Positions 52,886 to 61,241 of a stretch of DNA of 64,000 nt are shown piece by piece. Position 1 is the first letter of the stretch; every line of letters starts with the position of its first letter. The stretch is from Flexibacter flexilis DSM 6793 (GTDB lineage Bacteria; Bacteroidota; Bacteroidia; Cytophagales; Flexibacteraceae), in the NCBI RefSeq assembly GCF_900112255.1, contig NZ_FOLE01000003.1, positions 1-64,000 of the forward strand, in the 5' to 3' direction. The position numbers and the translations under genes are program-made. Below the pieces are notes generated by a model. It had not been told where the DNA came from. It saw only the letters and a list, made by a program, of their open reading frames with translations, and did no database searches.

Positions 52886-53614
52886 TTACGCGCCCAAATG
52901 AATAAGCGGTTGTTCCATGTCGTGGTACAAAAGAATTGTCCAGTGTTCGGTAGAACCTGACTTTTGCCATCTTTGGCGCAGCTCTAAAGCGCGTTTGCCG
53001 TCGGTGTTGCTTTTGTAGGCTACCTGATGTTTGAGATAATATTGTTGTGGCAAATTGTCCGCGCCATAAAAGGCCACTTGCGTTTGATTTTTTATCCAAA
53101 ATACCTGATGAAAAAGACTGTGTCCGCCAGTTACTTCAAAGAAAATATCGTCGCCGATTTGACCTTTGTCAGCGTTGAGCCACGCCACTTTTAGCGTCGG
53201 GATTTGGGCAATCAGTGCCGTGTTATACGACAAATTATTTGTTTGCTCCAAAGCAAATTCGTATTCACGTTGTTGCAAATACACTTTTGCGTTTGGGAAA
53301 TGAGGTTTTAGCGTTTTTCCGTCAAACTCGCCGATGCCTTCGATGTGGTCTTTGTGCAAATGCGAAATCAATACTTTGGTAATTTGTTCGGGTGCTACAC
53401 CCGCTTGGCTCAAACATTCGTGTATGAGCGGCTTGCCATTGACTTGCCCCGCCAAACCCGTATCCAACAAAATGTAGTCTTTATCCGTAATGACCAAAAA
53501 TGGTTGTACGGCCATTTTCAATTCGCCTGTAGGGTCTGCCACAGTATGTAACAGTCTGAATTCCTTCTGTTTATTTACAGAGTAATTCCCCTCTTTTAGT
53601 GGTATTATTTTCAT
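52886..53614 (-). CDS. Metallo-beta-lactamase-fold hydrolase
   Basis: A 242-residue cytosolic MBL-fold enzyme with the zinc motif SHLHKDHIEG near residues 83-92 and later ligands in TGGHSLFHQVF near 161 and YHDMEQP near 231. The overall plan resembles lactonase-type hydrolases, but no substrate can be set. It overlaps the upstream MFS gene by 44 bases, so the two are probably translationally coupled and share a substrate. The pair is divergent from a LysR regulator. Confidence 0.86.
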   Translation of the reverse strand: MKIIPLKEGNYSVNKQKEFRLLHTVADPTGELKMAVQPFLVITDKDYILLDTGLAGQVNGKPLIHECLSQAGVAPEQITKVLISHLHKDHIEGIGEFDGKTLKPHFPNAKVYLQQREYEFALEQTNNLSYNTALIAQIPTLKVAWLNADKGQIGDDIFFEVTGGHSLFHQVFWIKNQTQVAFYGADNLPQQYYLKHQVAYKSNTDGKRALELRQRWQKSGSTEHWTILLYHDMEQPLIHLGA

Positions 53615-54857
53615 AAGATTCTACGGTTTGTTGGGTTTGACTATTGGTTTCAAGTATTTTGTATAAAATAATTACAGGTAAGGTGTTGAGCAATGCCAAG
53701 CCGCAGAGAATATCCAAAAACACATTCGTGTTGAAATGTAGGATAATCAGTCCGCCAAAAAATGGCGTGAGTGCTTGCGCAATAAGTGGTAGTCTGGCCA
53801 GCTTGCCAATAACGAGGGCGTAACTTTCTTGGCCGTAAATCCAAAGTGGCAAAGTGCCACGCAAAATCGAACGCATTCCGTTGCCTAACCCGAACATTAC
53901 AACACCGATTACCGCAACCGAAGGGTTGAGGTGCAGTATCGTAAGGCCAATCAGAATCGCGAAAGCCGCTATAATGGCGGTTCGGATGGGTGTTTTGGGA
54001 GCAAGGAACATATCCAAAGCCCGAACACCTACTTGACTTGGACCGAGCATCGCCCCGACGGCAATGGCCTCATTTACAGACAAATGATTGTTGGTCAGGA
54101 TGTCGATGAGGTAAATGTAAACCCCCGTCATCAGGACAGAACCAATCTTAAAATTTATCAGTAACAAATAATACACATTGGACGAGTGAAGAAAGGCGGC
54201 TGTTGTTGGTTGTTGCGTTTCTGAATTAAGTTGCGGTTTTTGAGTGCTTTTATTTTCTGAATGAAATAGCGTAAAATAATGAATCGGCAGAATCAGGACG
54301 GCCAGTGCTGCGGCATACATCAGGCAAGCGTCGCGCCATCCGAAGCGCGTCAGCAAAAACGAGAGAGTAGGCCAAACAAGCGTTGTCGTAAACCCCGAAA
54401 TCAAGGTAATTTGTACAATAAACTGCTTGGCATTTGCGCCATATTTTTTGCCTAAAGAAGCAAAAAGCGCATCGTACAAGCCCATTCCCATCGCTACGCC
54501 AATGATTACCCAGCCCAACATAAAAACCCATTGGTTATACGAAAAAGCGAGGGTTGCGATACCTGCGGCCATCACAAGGCCAGCGAACAGCAGAATATAA
54601 TTTTTGTTCGTGAAATTGATTTTTTGCCCAACAAATGGCGAAATCAGTCCAGAAATCAAAATAGCCACCGACAAAGCCCCATAAATGTATTCGTGCGACC
54701 AACCCGTTTCGTGCATCATCGGTTCGCCCAGAATCGAAAGCAGAAAAAATGAGCCTCCCCATAACATTACTTGAGCAAACCCCAGTGTCAAACTTTCTGC
54801 CAGTTGTTTAACACTTATATTTTTTAATAAACTAAACACTGTCTTTTTTTTAAACAA
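53571..54857 (-). CDS. MFS transporter
   Basis: A 12-segment major facilitator protein of up to 428 residues, with a central loop of charged residues (about 205-225) and the family-like GQKINFTNKNY in loop 2-3. It resembles oxalate/formate or monocarboxylate-type MFS proteins only loosely. The longest ORF starts with TTG at 54857; GTG at 54839 is another possibility. It is coupled to an MBL hydrolase and divergent from lysR; the group could be one uptake-and-hydrolysis unit. Confidence 0.85.
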   Translation of the reverse strand: MFKKKTVFSLLKNISVKQLAESLTLGFAQVMLWGGSFFLLSILGEPMMHETGWSHEYIYGALSVAILISGLISPFVGQKINFTNKNYILLFAGLVMAAGIATLAFSYNQWVFMLGWVIIGVAMGMGLYDALFASLGKKYGANAKQFIVQITLISGFTTTLVWPTLSFLLTRFGWRDACLMYAAALAVLILPIHYFTLFHSENKSTQKPQLNSETQQPTTAAFLHSSNVYYLLLINFKIGSVLMTGVYIYLIDILTNNHLSVNEAIAVGAMLGPSQVGVRALDMFLAPKTPIRTAIIAAFAILIGLTILHLNPSVAVIGVVMFGLGNGMRSILRGTLPLWIYGQESYALVIGKLARLPLIAQALTPFFGGLIILHFNTNVFLDILCGLALLNTLPVIILYKILETNSQTQQTVESYENNTTKRGELLCK

Positions 54858-54873
54858 ATGTCGGCATCTTTGT

Positions 54874-54881
54874 TAAATTTG
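54874..54881 (+). promoter_or_regulatory. Possible lysR -7 element
   Basis: TAAATTTG fits TAnnTTTG, 51 bases before the lysR ATG, but lacks a clear -33 element. Confidence 0.35.
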
Positions 54882-54907
54882 TAAAACGCTTTTTTTCGAT
54901 AAAAACC

Positions 54908-54922
54908 ATCGGTAAAACCGAT
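54908..54922. promoter_or_regulatory. LysR-type T-N11-A operator
   Basis: ATCGGT-AAA-ACCGAT is a perfect inverted repeat that contains the LysR pattern T-N11-A (TCGGTAAAACCGA). It lies just before the lysR ATG in the divergent region and is likely the autoregulatory site. GATAAAA copies flank it on both sides. Confidence 0.6.
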
Positions 54923-54931
54923 TGATAAAAT

Positions 54932-55801
54932 ATGGAACTCCGACAACTTCGTTATTTTCTCAAAGCCAAAGAGCTGCTCAATTTTACGGAAGCGGCCAAC
55001 AGTTTGTACATTAGCCAAAGTACATTATCTCAGCAAATCAGGCAGTTAGAAGACGAACTGGGTTTGCCACTTTTCGATAGGGTAGGCAAAAAAGTAGCTC
55101 TCACGGAAGCGGGGGAGGTGTTTGCCGAATACGCATTTCATAGCCTCCAAAAAGCGAAAGACGGCTATTTGGCACTCAAAGATTTGAACGAAATGCTCGG
55201 CGGAAGCCTGCAAATCGGTGTAACTTATGGTTTGCGCTCTACGTTTACGCCTGCGTTGGTGGCTTTTGTCCGAAAATATCCGCAAGTAAAAGTGAATGTG
55301 GTGTTTGCAACATCGGCGGAACTGCTGGAAAAGCTCAATAAATTTGAGTTGGATTTTGTGTTGAGTTTCAGCGAAGATACGGACGCTAAACACCTGAAAT
55401 ATCAGGAGTTGTACTCATCGCAATTGGTGTTGGTTACTTCGCCCAACTCCGAGTTGGCCAAGCGCACGCACATTACACTGGACGAAGTGGCCGCCTTGCC
55501 CTTGGCTTTGCCTGAGCAAGGTTACAGCACCACGCATTTTGTGTTAAAGGCTTTTCGGCAAAGCCATTTGCAACCCAATATTTCGGTGGTAATCAATGAT
55601 ATTCCGACGCTGCTCGAACTGGTCAGAAGTGGTGACTGGAATACGATTTTGACGCAAGCCACCATTGCGGACGATAGCACGCTTTCGGGCGTTCGGATAG
55701 ACGGCGCAGACATGACGCGCCACGCCATGATTGTTTCGCTCAAAGAAATGTACGAGAAACGCGCTTCTGCGGCGTTTTTTAAATTGCTTATGAATAGATA
55801 A
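54932..55801 (+). CDS. LysR-family transcriptional regulator
   Basis: A 289-residue regulator with an N-terminal winged helix (MELRQLRYFLKAKELLNFTEAANSLYISQSTLSQQIRQLE is the typical start, helix-turn-helix about 18-40) and a C-terminal substrate-binding domain (~90-289). The domain resembles CynR/CysB-type binding folds; the inducer is unknown. It is divergent from the MFS-MBL pair, its probable target, with a T-N11-A box between. Confidence 0.93.
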   Translation: MELRQLRYFLKAKELLNFTEAANSLYISQSTLSQQIRQLEDELGLPLFDRVGKKVALTEAGEVFAEYAFHSLQKAKDGYLALKDLNEMLGGSLQIGVTYGLRSTFTPALVAFVRKYPQVKVNVVFATSAELLEKLNKFELDFVLSFSEDTDAKHLKYQELYSSQLVLVTSPNSELAKRTHITLDEVAALPLALPEQGYSTTHFVLKAFRQSHLQPNISVVINDIPTLLELVRSGDWNTILTQATIADDSTLSGVRIDGADMTRHAMIVSLKEMYEKRASAAFFKLLMNR

Positions 55802-55886
55802 TAGATTGGTTTTTAGTGGTTTGTTGTATTGTGGTCTGTGAAGACACAGACCATGGAAATAGATTGATTTTGAATGGTAGTAATAA

Positions 55887-55919
55887 AAAAAGGCTTCTGC
55901 TAACAACAGGAGCCTTTTT
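55887..55919. terminator. Terminator after lysR (near copy of 52820-52853)
   Basis: AAAAAGGCTTCTG pairs with CAGGAGCCTTTTT with one wobble. Both strand sides have A/T runs, so it can also serve the convergent 131-residue gene. Confidence 0.8.
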
Positions 55920-55957
55920 ACTTTCCAAATTAATAACTGTTAAACTATATAACCAAA

Positions 55958-56353
55958 TTAGAAAACTATACTTTTTTCGGTGCGCTCAACGCCATTGTCC
56001 ACAACCAAACGGTATTGACCAGAAGCCAATTCCGAAACGTCGTAAGTACGGCGGAACGAATGCAAACCACTCAAACGCTCAGAAAACACTACGCTACCGT
56101 GCGCATCGGCGATAGAAATTTTTACGCCTTTGTCTGCCTTGTTCAGACAAGTGAGTTGCAGGGTATTGAGGCGGTGTTGTGCGTGCGATGTAGCGATGTT
56201 GGCCACAAGGCTGGTTGCGGTTGTTTTTGGAGTTTCGTCGGCGGCAGGCTCAGAAACTGGAGCAGTATAAGCCAACGCTTGGGCTTGGGCAGTCGCGGAG
56301 CTAACTACGAAAGCCGCAACCCAAAATGCTGATTTTACAAGAGAGTTTTTCAT
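55958..56353 (-). CDS. Small secreted protein with T9SS-like C-terminal fold
   Basis: A 131-residue protein with a signal peptide (about 1-24, ending AQAQ), a short Ala/Thr/Pro-rich linker and a beta-rich end (VKISIADAHGSVVFSERLSG, then YDVSELASGQYRLVVDNG and SIVF). The end resembles the beta-sandwich of type A T9SS sorting domains or DUF3244-type small proteins. No other domain is present, so the protein could be a sorting-domain-like fold alone. Its role is unknown. Confidence 0.7.
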   Translation of the reverse strand: MKNSLVKSAFWVAAFVVSSATAQAQALAYTAPVSEPAADETPKTTATSLVANIATSHAQHRLNTLQLTCLNKADKGVKISIADAHGSVVFSERLSGLHSFRRTYDVSELASGQYRLVVDNGVERTEKSIVF

Positions 56354-56895
56354 GTGATTTAACGTATTTATGATTTTTGATGATACATTTTAATAAAAAC
56401 GCATTGCTTTTGATAAAATTGCAAAATGATTGTAAATATATTTTTAATATTTGAATACTTAATCTTTTTATTGATTAATATTTTATTAAAAAATACTTGA
56501 ATATGTTGCTAATAATAAAATGATAAAGCGTTTTTGTTGTCAATATCTTTTTTTGATTGACAATGCAAATTTAGTGGGTTTAATCGTTTATTTGTTATTA
56601 AAAATATAAAAAATAAACCTGAATGTTAGATTATTTTTTCTCACTCGTTTGCGTTGCATAAAATATAAATTACGCAAATTGTATATTGCGTGAAATTTTA
56701 TTCCGTAAAATTGTATTATTTAAAAATATTTATCGCAACGCAACGATTTGATAAAATAAAAAACTATACATATGGCTTATGTTATGTTGTTTTTATTTTT
56801 GAGTATAATGTAAGATATTTGTCAAATTTTAAGAATTTTACCTAACGCCCGTCATTGGATTCCAGCTACTTATCACTGAACTATCAATCTTTCCC
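56354..56895. other. Very AT-rich divergent intergenic region
   Basis: 542 bases with no gene. Contains a hairpin (TTGTCAAT / ATTGACAA, 56537-56563) and a palindrome (56672-56691), with few other features. Promoters of both flanking genes must be here; no confident TAnnTTTG site was found. Confidence 0.65.
56672..56691. promoter_or_regulatory. Palindrome, candidate operator
   Basis: ACGCAA (56672-56677) and TTGCGT (56686-56691) flank an 8-bp AT spacer, ~200 bases upstream of the unknown membrane protein gene. Confidence 0.3.
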
Positions 56896-58557
56896 ATGCA
56901 AAACCCCCTATTTGATAGGATTTTTTTATCTCGTTTGTACGATAGATACCAACTGATTATCACCTTTTTAATCGTATTATTAGCCGTACTTCTTGCTGAT
57001 ATAAGCTTACACTATGTAAGTGCCTCTATTTTAGATATTCCACTTTTTGAGCACATGATTGAGCGGGAGCAAGCCACCAGCATTCCGCAAGATTTGTTTG
57101 AGGCGGAAGTTTGGCTTGGGGCTTTGAGTCTGATTTTGGGTACGCTTATCATCGTTATTTCCATTGCCTCGCAAAGCACGCCCAAACTCATCGACCTATA
57201 TATTAGCGACCAAATCAGTTTGTTTTATGTGTGGTTTTTAGTGATTGGTACGCTGCACAGTTACGCCATACAAGTAATGGCCAGTACGATGCCGCATTTG
57301 CGCGTCAGTAGTGTGTTTCTGAACACGTACATTATGCTGCCGCTGTCTTTTTTGATGGCTATTCCGTATATTTTGTATATCCTGAAATATACCAAAACCA
57401 GCAACGTAATTGCCAAGATTCAGAACGATAATGTAAAGAGAATCAATTATTTATCAAAACAAAAGCATTACGATAATTTTAGCGATAAACATTTGATTGC
57501 CAGCTATCAGTACCGAATGTTTGAGTCTTTGAACCAGCTCGACGACTTGCTTGAATACGTGGAATTTAAAGAACCGAAGGGCGATATTATTCACAAAATC
57601 GGCCAAACGGTGCGCTATTATGTGATCAAAAAAGCACAGATAAACCCCGCTTTTTTTGCGTTGAGTGAGCGCATTCGCAACGATATTTCTTTCAAAACAA
57701 TGGTTGGGCAGTTTGAAGAGATTCAGCATACTCGCATTTTTTACGAGCAAAAAGCCTTTCGTTTGCTTGGTAATGCCTACATCAAATTGATAGAAAACGG
57801 CGATTTTGATTTGGCTTCGTTGTGCGCCGCCGAGATTTCGGAATGTGGCGCGGAAGCTATTCGCCAAAAAGATGATGCACTGTTAGATGCTATTATTGTC
57901 CGATTCAATACGTTGTTGCGGTTTGGCATCAAGCACGGTTTGCGCAACGGCGAACTACGCAATATTTATAACACAGTGTTTCATTACAGTAGCCTCATTA
58001 ATGAAATGGTGCAGGCTGGTAAAACGGCGCATATTCGCAGAAGCTGTAATTATCTCAAAATTTATGGCTCGGAAATTCACCGCCATGCGCAAAAAGAACC
58101 ATCTTTTAATTTTTTGGTTGACGTGTTCGCGCTCGCGCTCAAAGACATTCTGATTACGTTGCATTACAAGCAAGCCGAGGAGAAACTACAAAAAGAAGTA
58201 CTGGACTTTTTCTTGCAACTCGACTCGCCACCCGACCTAAGCGACACGGGCGAAGTGCGCGGTGTAAGTGATGGTGTGCGGGTGTTGCAAGTGGCGTTGG
58301 CTTTGTTTTATTTGAGTGTGGAGCATTTGGCTTTTGTGGATTTGATTATCAAAGATTTGCTGGAAGACGAAGCGATTTTGGGGAAAGAAAAACTTTTGGC
58401 GGGCATCGTGGCCACAGGCAAACGCCTACAAAAATCGACTCCAACTTTCTGGGAAGACACTGACAGAGGCAACACGAATATTTACTATTCTTCGCACCAA
58501 ATGTTTATCCCTGTATTTGTGGAACGTTTCCAGAAAAAGTTACAAACTGGCCACTAA
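56896..58557 (+). CDS. Unknown membrane protein with DUF2254-like plan
   Basis: A 553-residue protein with four membrane segments in the first third: about 20-40 (LIITFLIVLLAVLLADISLHY), 73-95, 110-130 and 145-168. A long cytosolic, mostly helical part (~170-553) follows. The plan, with paired membrane segments around SQSTPKLIDLYISDQISLFYVWFLVIG, resembles DUF2254-type membrane proteins, but this is only by pattern. There is no catalytic motif. It stands alone after a long AT-rich region. Confidence 0.75.
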   Translation: MQNPLFDRIFLSRLYDRYQLIITFLIVLLAVLLADISLHYVSASILDIPLFEHMIEREQATSIPQDLFEAEVWLGALSLILGTLIIVISIASQSTPKLIDLYISDQISLFYVWFLVIGTLHSYAIQVMASTMPHLRVSSVFLNTYIMLPLSFLMAIPYILYILKYTKTSNVIAKIQNDNVKRINYLSKQKHYDNFSDKHLIASYQYRMFESLNQLDDLLEYVEFKEPKGDIIHKIGQTVRYYVIKKAQINPAFFALSERIRNDISFKTMVGQFEEIQHTRIFYEQKAFRLLGNAYIKLIENGDFDLASLCAAEISECGAEAIRQKDDALLDAIIVRFNTLLRFGIKHGLRNGELRNIYNTVFHYSSLINEMVQAGKTAHIRRSCNYLKIYGSEIHRHAQKEPSFNFLVDVFALALKDILITLHYKQAEEKLQKEVLDFFLQLDSPPDLSDTGEVRGVSDGVRVLQVALALFYLSVEHLAFVDLIIKDLLEDEAILGKEKLLAGIVATGKRLQKSTPTFWEDTDRGNTNIYYSSHQMFIPVFVERFQKKLQTGH

Positions 58558-58564
58558 AGTTACA

Positions 58565-58610
58565 AATATGTTATAATACAAAACAGTGCTAATATGCTAT
58601 AATACAGTGC
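58565..58610. repeat. Short direct repeat upstream of acyl-CoA dehydrogenase
   Basis: AATATGTTATAATACA...CAGTGC (58565-58589) is followed by AATATGCTATAATACAGTGC (58591-58610). The two copies are nearly identical apart from a 5-base difference inside the first. Function unknown. Confidence 0.6.
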
Positions 58611-58668
58611 ATTAAAAAAGTTTTTAGTAAAAAAAGGCAAGGATATTTCTTTTAAAAGTATAAAATTT

Positions 58669-58676
58669 TACCTTTG
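58669..58676 (+). promoter_or_regulatory. Possible acyl-CoA dehydrogenase promoter
   Basis: TACCTTTG fits TAnnTTTG exactly, 71 bases before the ATG, with no good -33. Confidence 0.45.
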
Positions 58677-58747
58677 AAACCGTTTGCGTACCTGCTGTGC
58701 AAGTCTGCAAGGCAAAATCATATTGAGCAAAAAAATCTTAAAAACAC

Positions 58748-59887
58748 ATGAACTTTCAATTAACAGAAGAACAAGCCGCGGTGCAAGCTGCTGCTCGTGA
58801 ATTTGCACAAACAGAATTACTTCCTGGCGTAATCGACCGCGACGAAGACCAAATTTTCCCTGCTGAACAAGTGAAGAAAATGGGTGAATTGGGCTTTTTG
58901 GGCATGATGACCTCTCCAGCGTATGGCGGTGGCGGCATGGATACGGTTTCTTATGTGTTGGCTATGGAAGAACTTTCTAAAGTTGATGCGTCGGCTTCGG
59001 TGGTAATGTCAGTGAACAACTCATTGGTTTGCTGGGGTTTGGAAAAATACGGCACTGAAGAGCAAAAGAAAAAATATTTAACACCATTGGCCAAAGGCGA
59101 AATTATTGGTGCGTTCTGTTTGTCTGAGCCAGAAGCAGGTTCGGATGCAACTTCGCAACGCACTACTGCCGAAGACAAAGGCGACCACTACCTTATCAAT
59201 GGTACTAAAAACTGGATTACGAACGGCGGAACGGCTTCTGTGTATTTGGTAATTGCTCAAACACACGTAGAAAAAGGCCACAAAGGCATTAATGCCATTA
59301 TCGTAGAAAAAGGTACACCAGGTTTTGTGGTAGGTAAGAAAGAAAACAAACTTGGGATTCGTGGTTCTGATACGCATTCTTTGATGTTTACGGACGTGAA
59401 AGTGCCAAAAGAAAACCGCATCGGAGAAGATGGTTTTGGTTTTACTTTTGCCATGAACGTACTAAACGGTGGCCGTATCGGTATTGCGGCGCAAGCCTTG
59501 GGTATCGCTTCGGGTGCTTATGAGTTGGCCGTAAAATATTCTAAAGAGCGTAAAGCATTTGGCAAACCAATTTCGCAACATCAAGGTATTCAGTTCAAAT
59601 TAGCGGACATGGCTACCAAAATTGAGGCGGCTCGTTTGCTTTGCTTGCAAGCAGCTTCTCTAAAAGATGCGCACCAAGATTATGCTAAAGCTGGTGCAAT
59701 GGCTAAATTATTTGCTTCGCAAGTGGCGATGGAAGTAACGGTAGAGGCCGTACAAGTGCACGGAGGTTACGGATTTGTGAAGGAATATCACGTAGAACGT
59801 CTGATGCGTGATGCAAAAATTACACAGATTTACGAAGGAACTTCAGAAATACAAAAGATTGTAATTTCTCGTGAAGTTTTGAAGTAA
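58748..59887 (+). CDS. Short/branched-chain acyl-CoA dehydrogenase
   Basis: A 379-residue FAD enzyme that oxidises acyl-CoA to trans-2-enoyl-CoA, passing electrons to ETF. It shows MMTSPAYGGGGMD near residue 57, FCLSEPEAGSD near 123 (flavin contact), WITNGG near 156, RKAFGKPISQHQGIQFKLADM near 270, and YEGTSEIQ with the catalytic Glu363. It matches butyryl-CoA or similar short-chain dehydrogenases; exact chain length is not readable. It is monocistronic. Confidence 0.94.
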   Translation: MNFQLTEEQAAVQAAAREFAQTELLPGVIDRDEDQIFPAEQVKKMGELGFLGMMTSPAYGGGGMDTVSYVLAMEELSKVDASASVVMSVNNSLVCWGLEKYGTEEQKKKYLTPLAKGEIIGAFCLSEPEAGSDATSQRTTAEDKGDHYLINGTKNWITNGGTASVYLVIAQTHVEKGHKGINAIIVEKGTPGFVVGKKENKLGIRGSDTHSLMFTDVKVPKENRIGEDGFGFTFAMNVLNGGRIGIAAQALGIASGAYELAVKYSKERKAFGKPISQHQGIQFKLADMATKIEAARLLCLQAASLKDAHQDYAKAGAMAKLFASQVAMEVTVEAVQVHGGYGFVKEYHVERLMRDAKITQIYEGTSEIQKIVISREVLK

Positions 59888-59931
59888 TTTTATGTTGTGT
59901 GATATTTTAGTCGTGTAATTCGACTATTTCG

Positions 59932-59971
59932 CCCCCTTATTTGGTCATTTGGCCGAGTAAGGGGGTTTTTT
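59932..59971 (+). terminator. Acyl-CoA dehydrogenase terminator
   Basis: CCCCCTTA (59932-59939) pairs with TAAGGGGG (59958-59965), then TTTTTT. Confidence 0.85.
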
Positions 59972-60062
59972 GATGTTGTTTTTTATTAGCTATGTATTGC
60001 ACGCACGCTGCTAAAAGTTCAAAAAAATAAGAATTATAGTACATCATTTTTTTTCAAACCAC

Positions 60063-60093
60063 TTGGAAAGTACAAGGCGAGTCATTAGTTTTG
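60063..60093 (+). promoter_or_regulatory. Promoter of the AraC-family gene
   Basis: TTG (60063-60065), 20 bases, then TAGTTTTG (60086-60093). This is a full Bacteroidota promoter. Confidence 0.6.
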
Positions 60094-60220
60094 TCCAAAA
60101 TCAGGAAAACATACAATTTGGCTCTGTATCATCCCTGTTTTTTGTTCAATCAGACCTTTATACTCCGCTTTTATTTAATTTACTAAAACTTAACACAGTT
60201 GTTTTCGCACTATTATTACT

Positions 60221-61141
60221 ATGGAAGACTACAATAAAATTATCGAATCGTTAGGGGTACGCTTTATTAAAGCACGCAACATCAAGGTGTTGAAACCCTT
60301 CAAATTGGAAAACTACTACGACGTAGAAAACACTATTATCCTTATTCACAGAGGCGAAATCGTGATTGACAGTACGCAAGAGCGCGTAGGTTCGGGTGAC
60401 ATTTTGTTTATCCCTGCCAACCGCCAAGTGTCGTTCACGTATGGCGAAAAAGCTCCTTCTATCAATTATGAGGAGTTCATGGAAAACAACGCGGGTTTCT
60501 ATGAAATGAACAAAGTAGTTACGCCAGATAAAATTGATGGCGATAATTATACTTATGTTACTTTCGAGGCCAAAGTTTTTGATTCTGTAAATTTCTTTTC
60601 GTCTTTGGACATTCCTGCTTTCGTAATTCCTGCGCATTCTACTTTGACTTCGCACATTACTGAAATCGTGAAAGAAAACATTAGCAGCGAGCCAGGCCGC
60701 GACCGTATTATCAAAAATAATACAGAACGTATTGCTATTGAAGTGTTACGTTTTATTTTACAAAAACGTTTGTTTGTGGAGCAGTTGGCAACCAACAGCA
60801 CGTACTTCAAAGATCCACGTCTTATCAACATTTTCGCTTACATCAAAGAAAATTTGGGTGGCGATCTTTCAAACAAAGTGTTGGCGAGCGTAGCGCAAGT
60901 ATCGGAAGATTATGTAGGTCAGTATTTCAAAATGCTTACGAGCATCAACCCACAAGACTACATCGAGTACCAACGTATGGAAGCTGCCGTATCGTTGTTG
61001 CGCACTACGAAGAAAAGCATTCGCGACATCGGTCGTGAAGTAGGCTACAAAGATACTGCTTACTTCTGCCGTCGTTTCAAAATGATGTTCGGTATTCCTG
61101 CGGGCAAAATGCGCCGTCGTGAATCATTGATGAACTTATAG
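60221..61141 (+). CDS. AraC-family transcriptional regulator
   Basis: A 306-residue regulator with an N-terminal cupin-like sensor domain (about 20-180; GSGDILFIPANRQVSF near 57-72) and a C-terminal AraC-type pair of helix-turn-helix units (about 205-302; LASVAQVSEDYVGQYFKMLTSINPQDYIEYQRMEAA, then SIRDIGREVGYKDTAYFCRRFKMMFGIPAGKMR). The whole architecture is normal for AraC proteins. The ligand is unknown and no obvious target adjoins. A terminator and then the third repeat array follow. Confidence 0.92.
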   Translation: MEDYNKIIESLGVRFIKARNIKVLKPFKLENYYDVENTIILIHRGEIVIDSTQERVGSGDILFIPANRQVSFTYGEKAPSINYEEFMENNAGFYEMNKVVTPDKIDGDNYTYVTFEAKVFDSVNFFSSLDIPAFVIPAHSTLTSHITEIVKENISSEPGRDRIIKNNTERIAIEVLRFILQKRLFVEQLATNSTYFKDPRLINIFAYIKENLGGDLSNKVLASVAQVSEDYVGQYFKMLTSINPQDYIEYQRMEAAVSLLRTTKKSIRDIGREVGYKDTAYFCRRFKMMFGIPAGKMRRRESLMNL

Positions 61142-61160
61142 TAACATTTAAGTTTTAAAT

Positions 61161-61195
61161 AAAAGCCTCTGTGTGTTTGACATACAGAGGCTTTT
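61161..61195 (+). terminator. AraC gene terminator
   Basis: AAAAGCCTCTGT (61161-61172) pairs with ACAGAGGCTTTT (61184-61195), 20 bases past the stop. Confidence 0.85.
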
Positions 61196-61241
61196 ATGTT
61201 TTGAAATCGCTGGGAATGGAAGCCTATTTGCTACATTTACT

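Larger units (their letters stand above)
59888..60220. other. Intergenic region, acyl-CoA dehydrogenase / AraC regulator
   Basis: 333 bases that hold the acyl-CoA dehydrogenase terminator (59932-59971), a good promoter (60063-60093) and a ~120-nt leader of the AraC gene with no other features seen. Confidence 0.7.
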
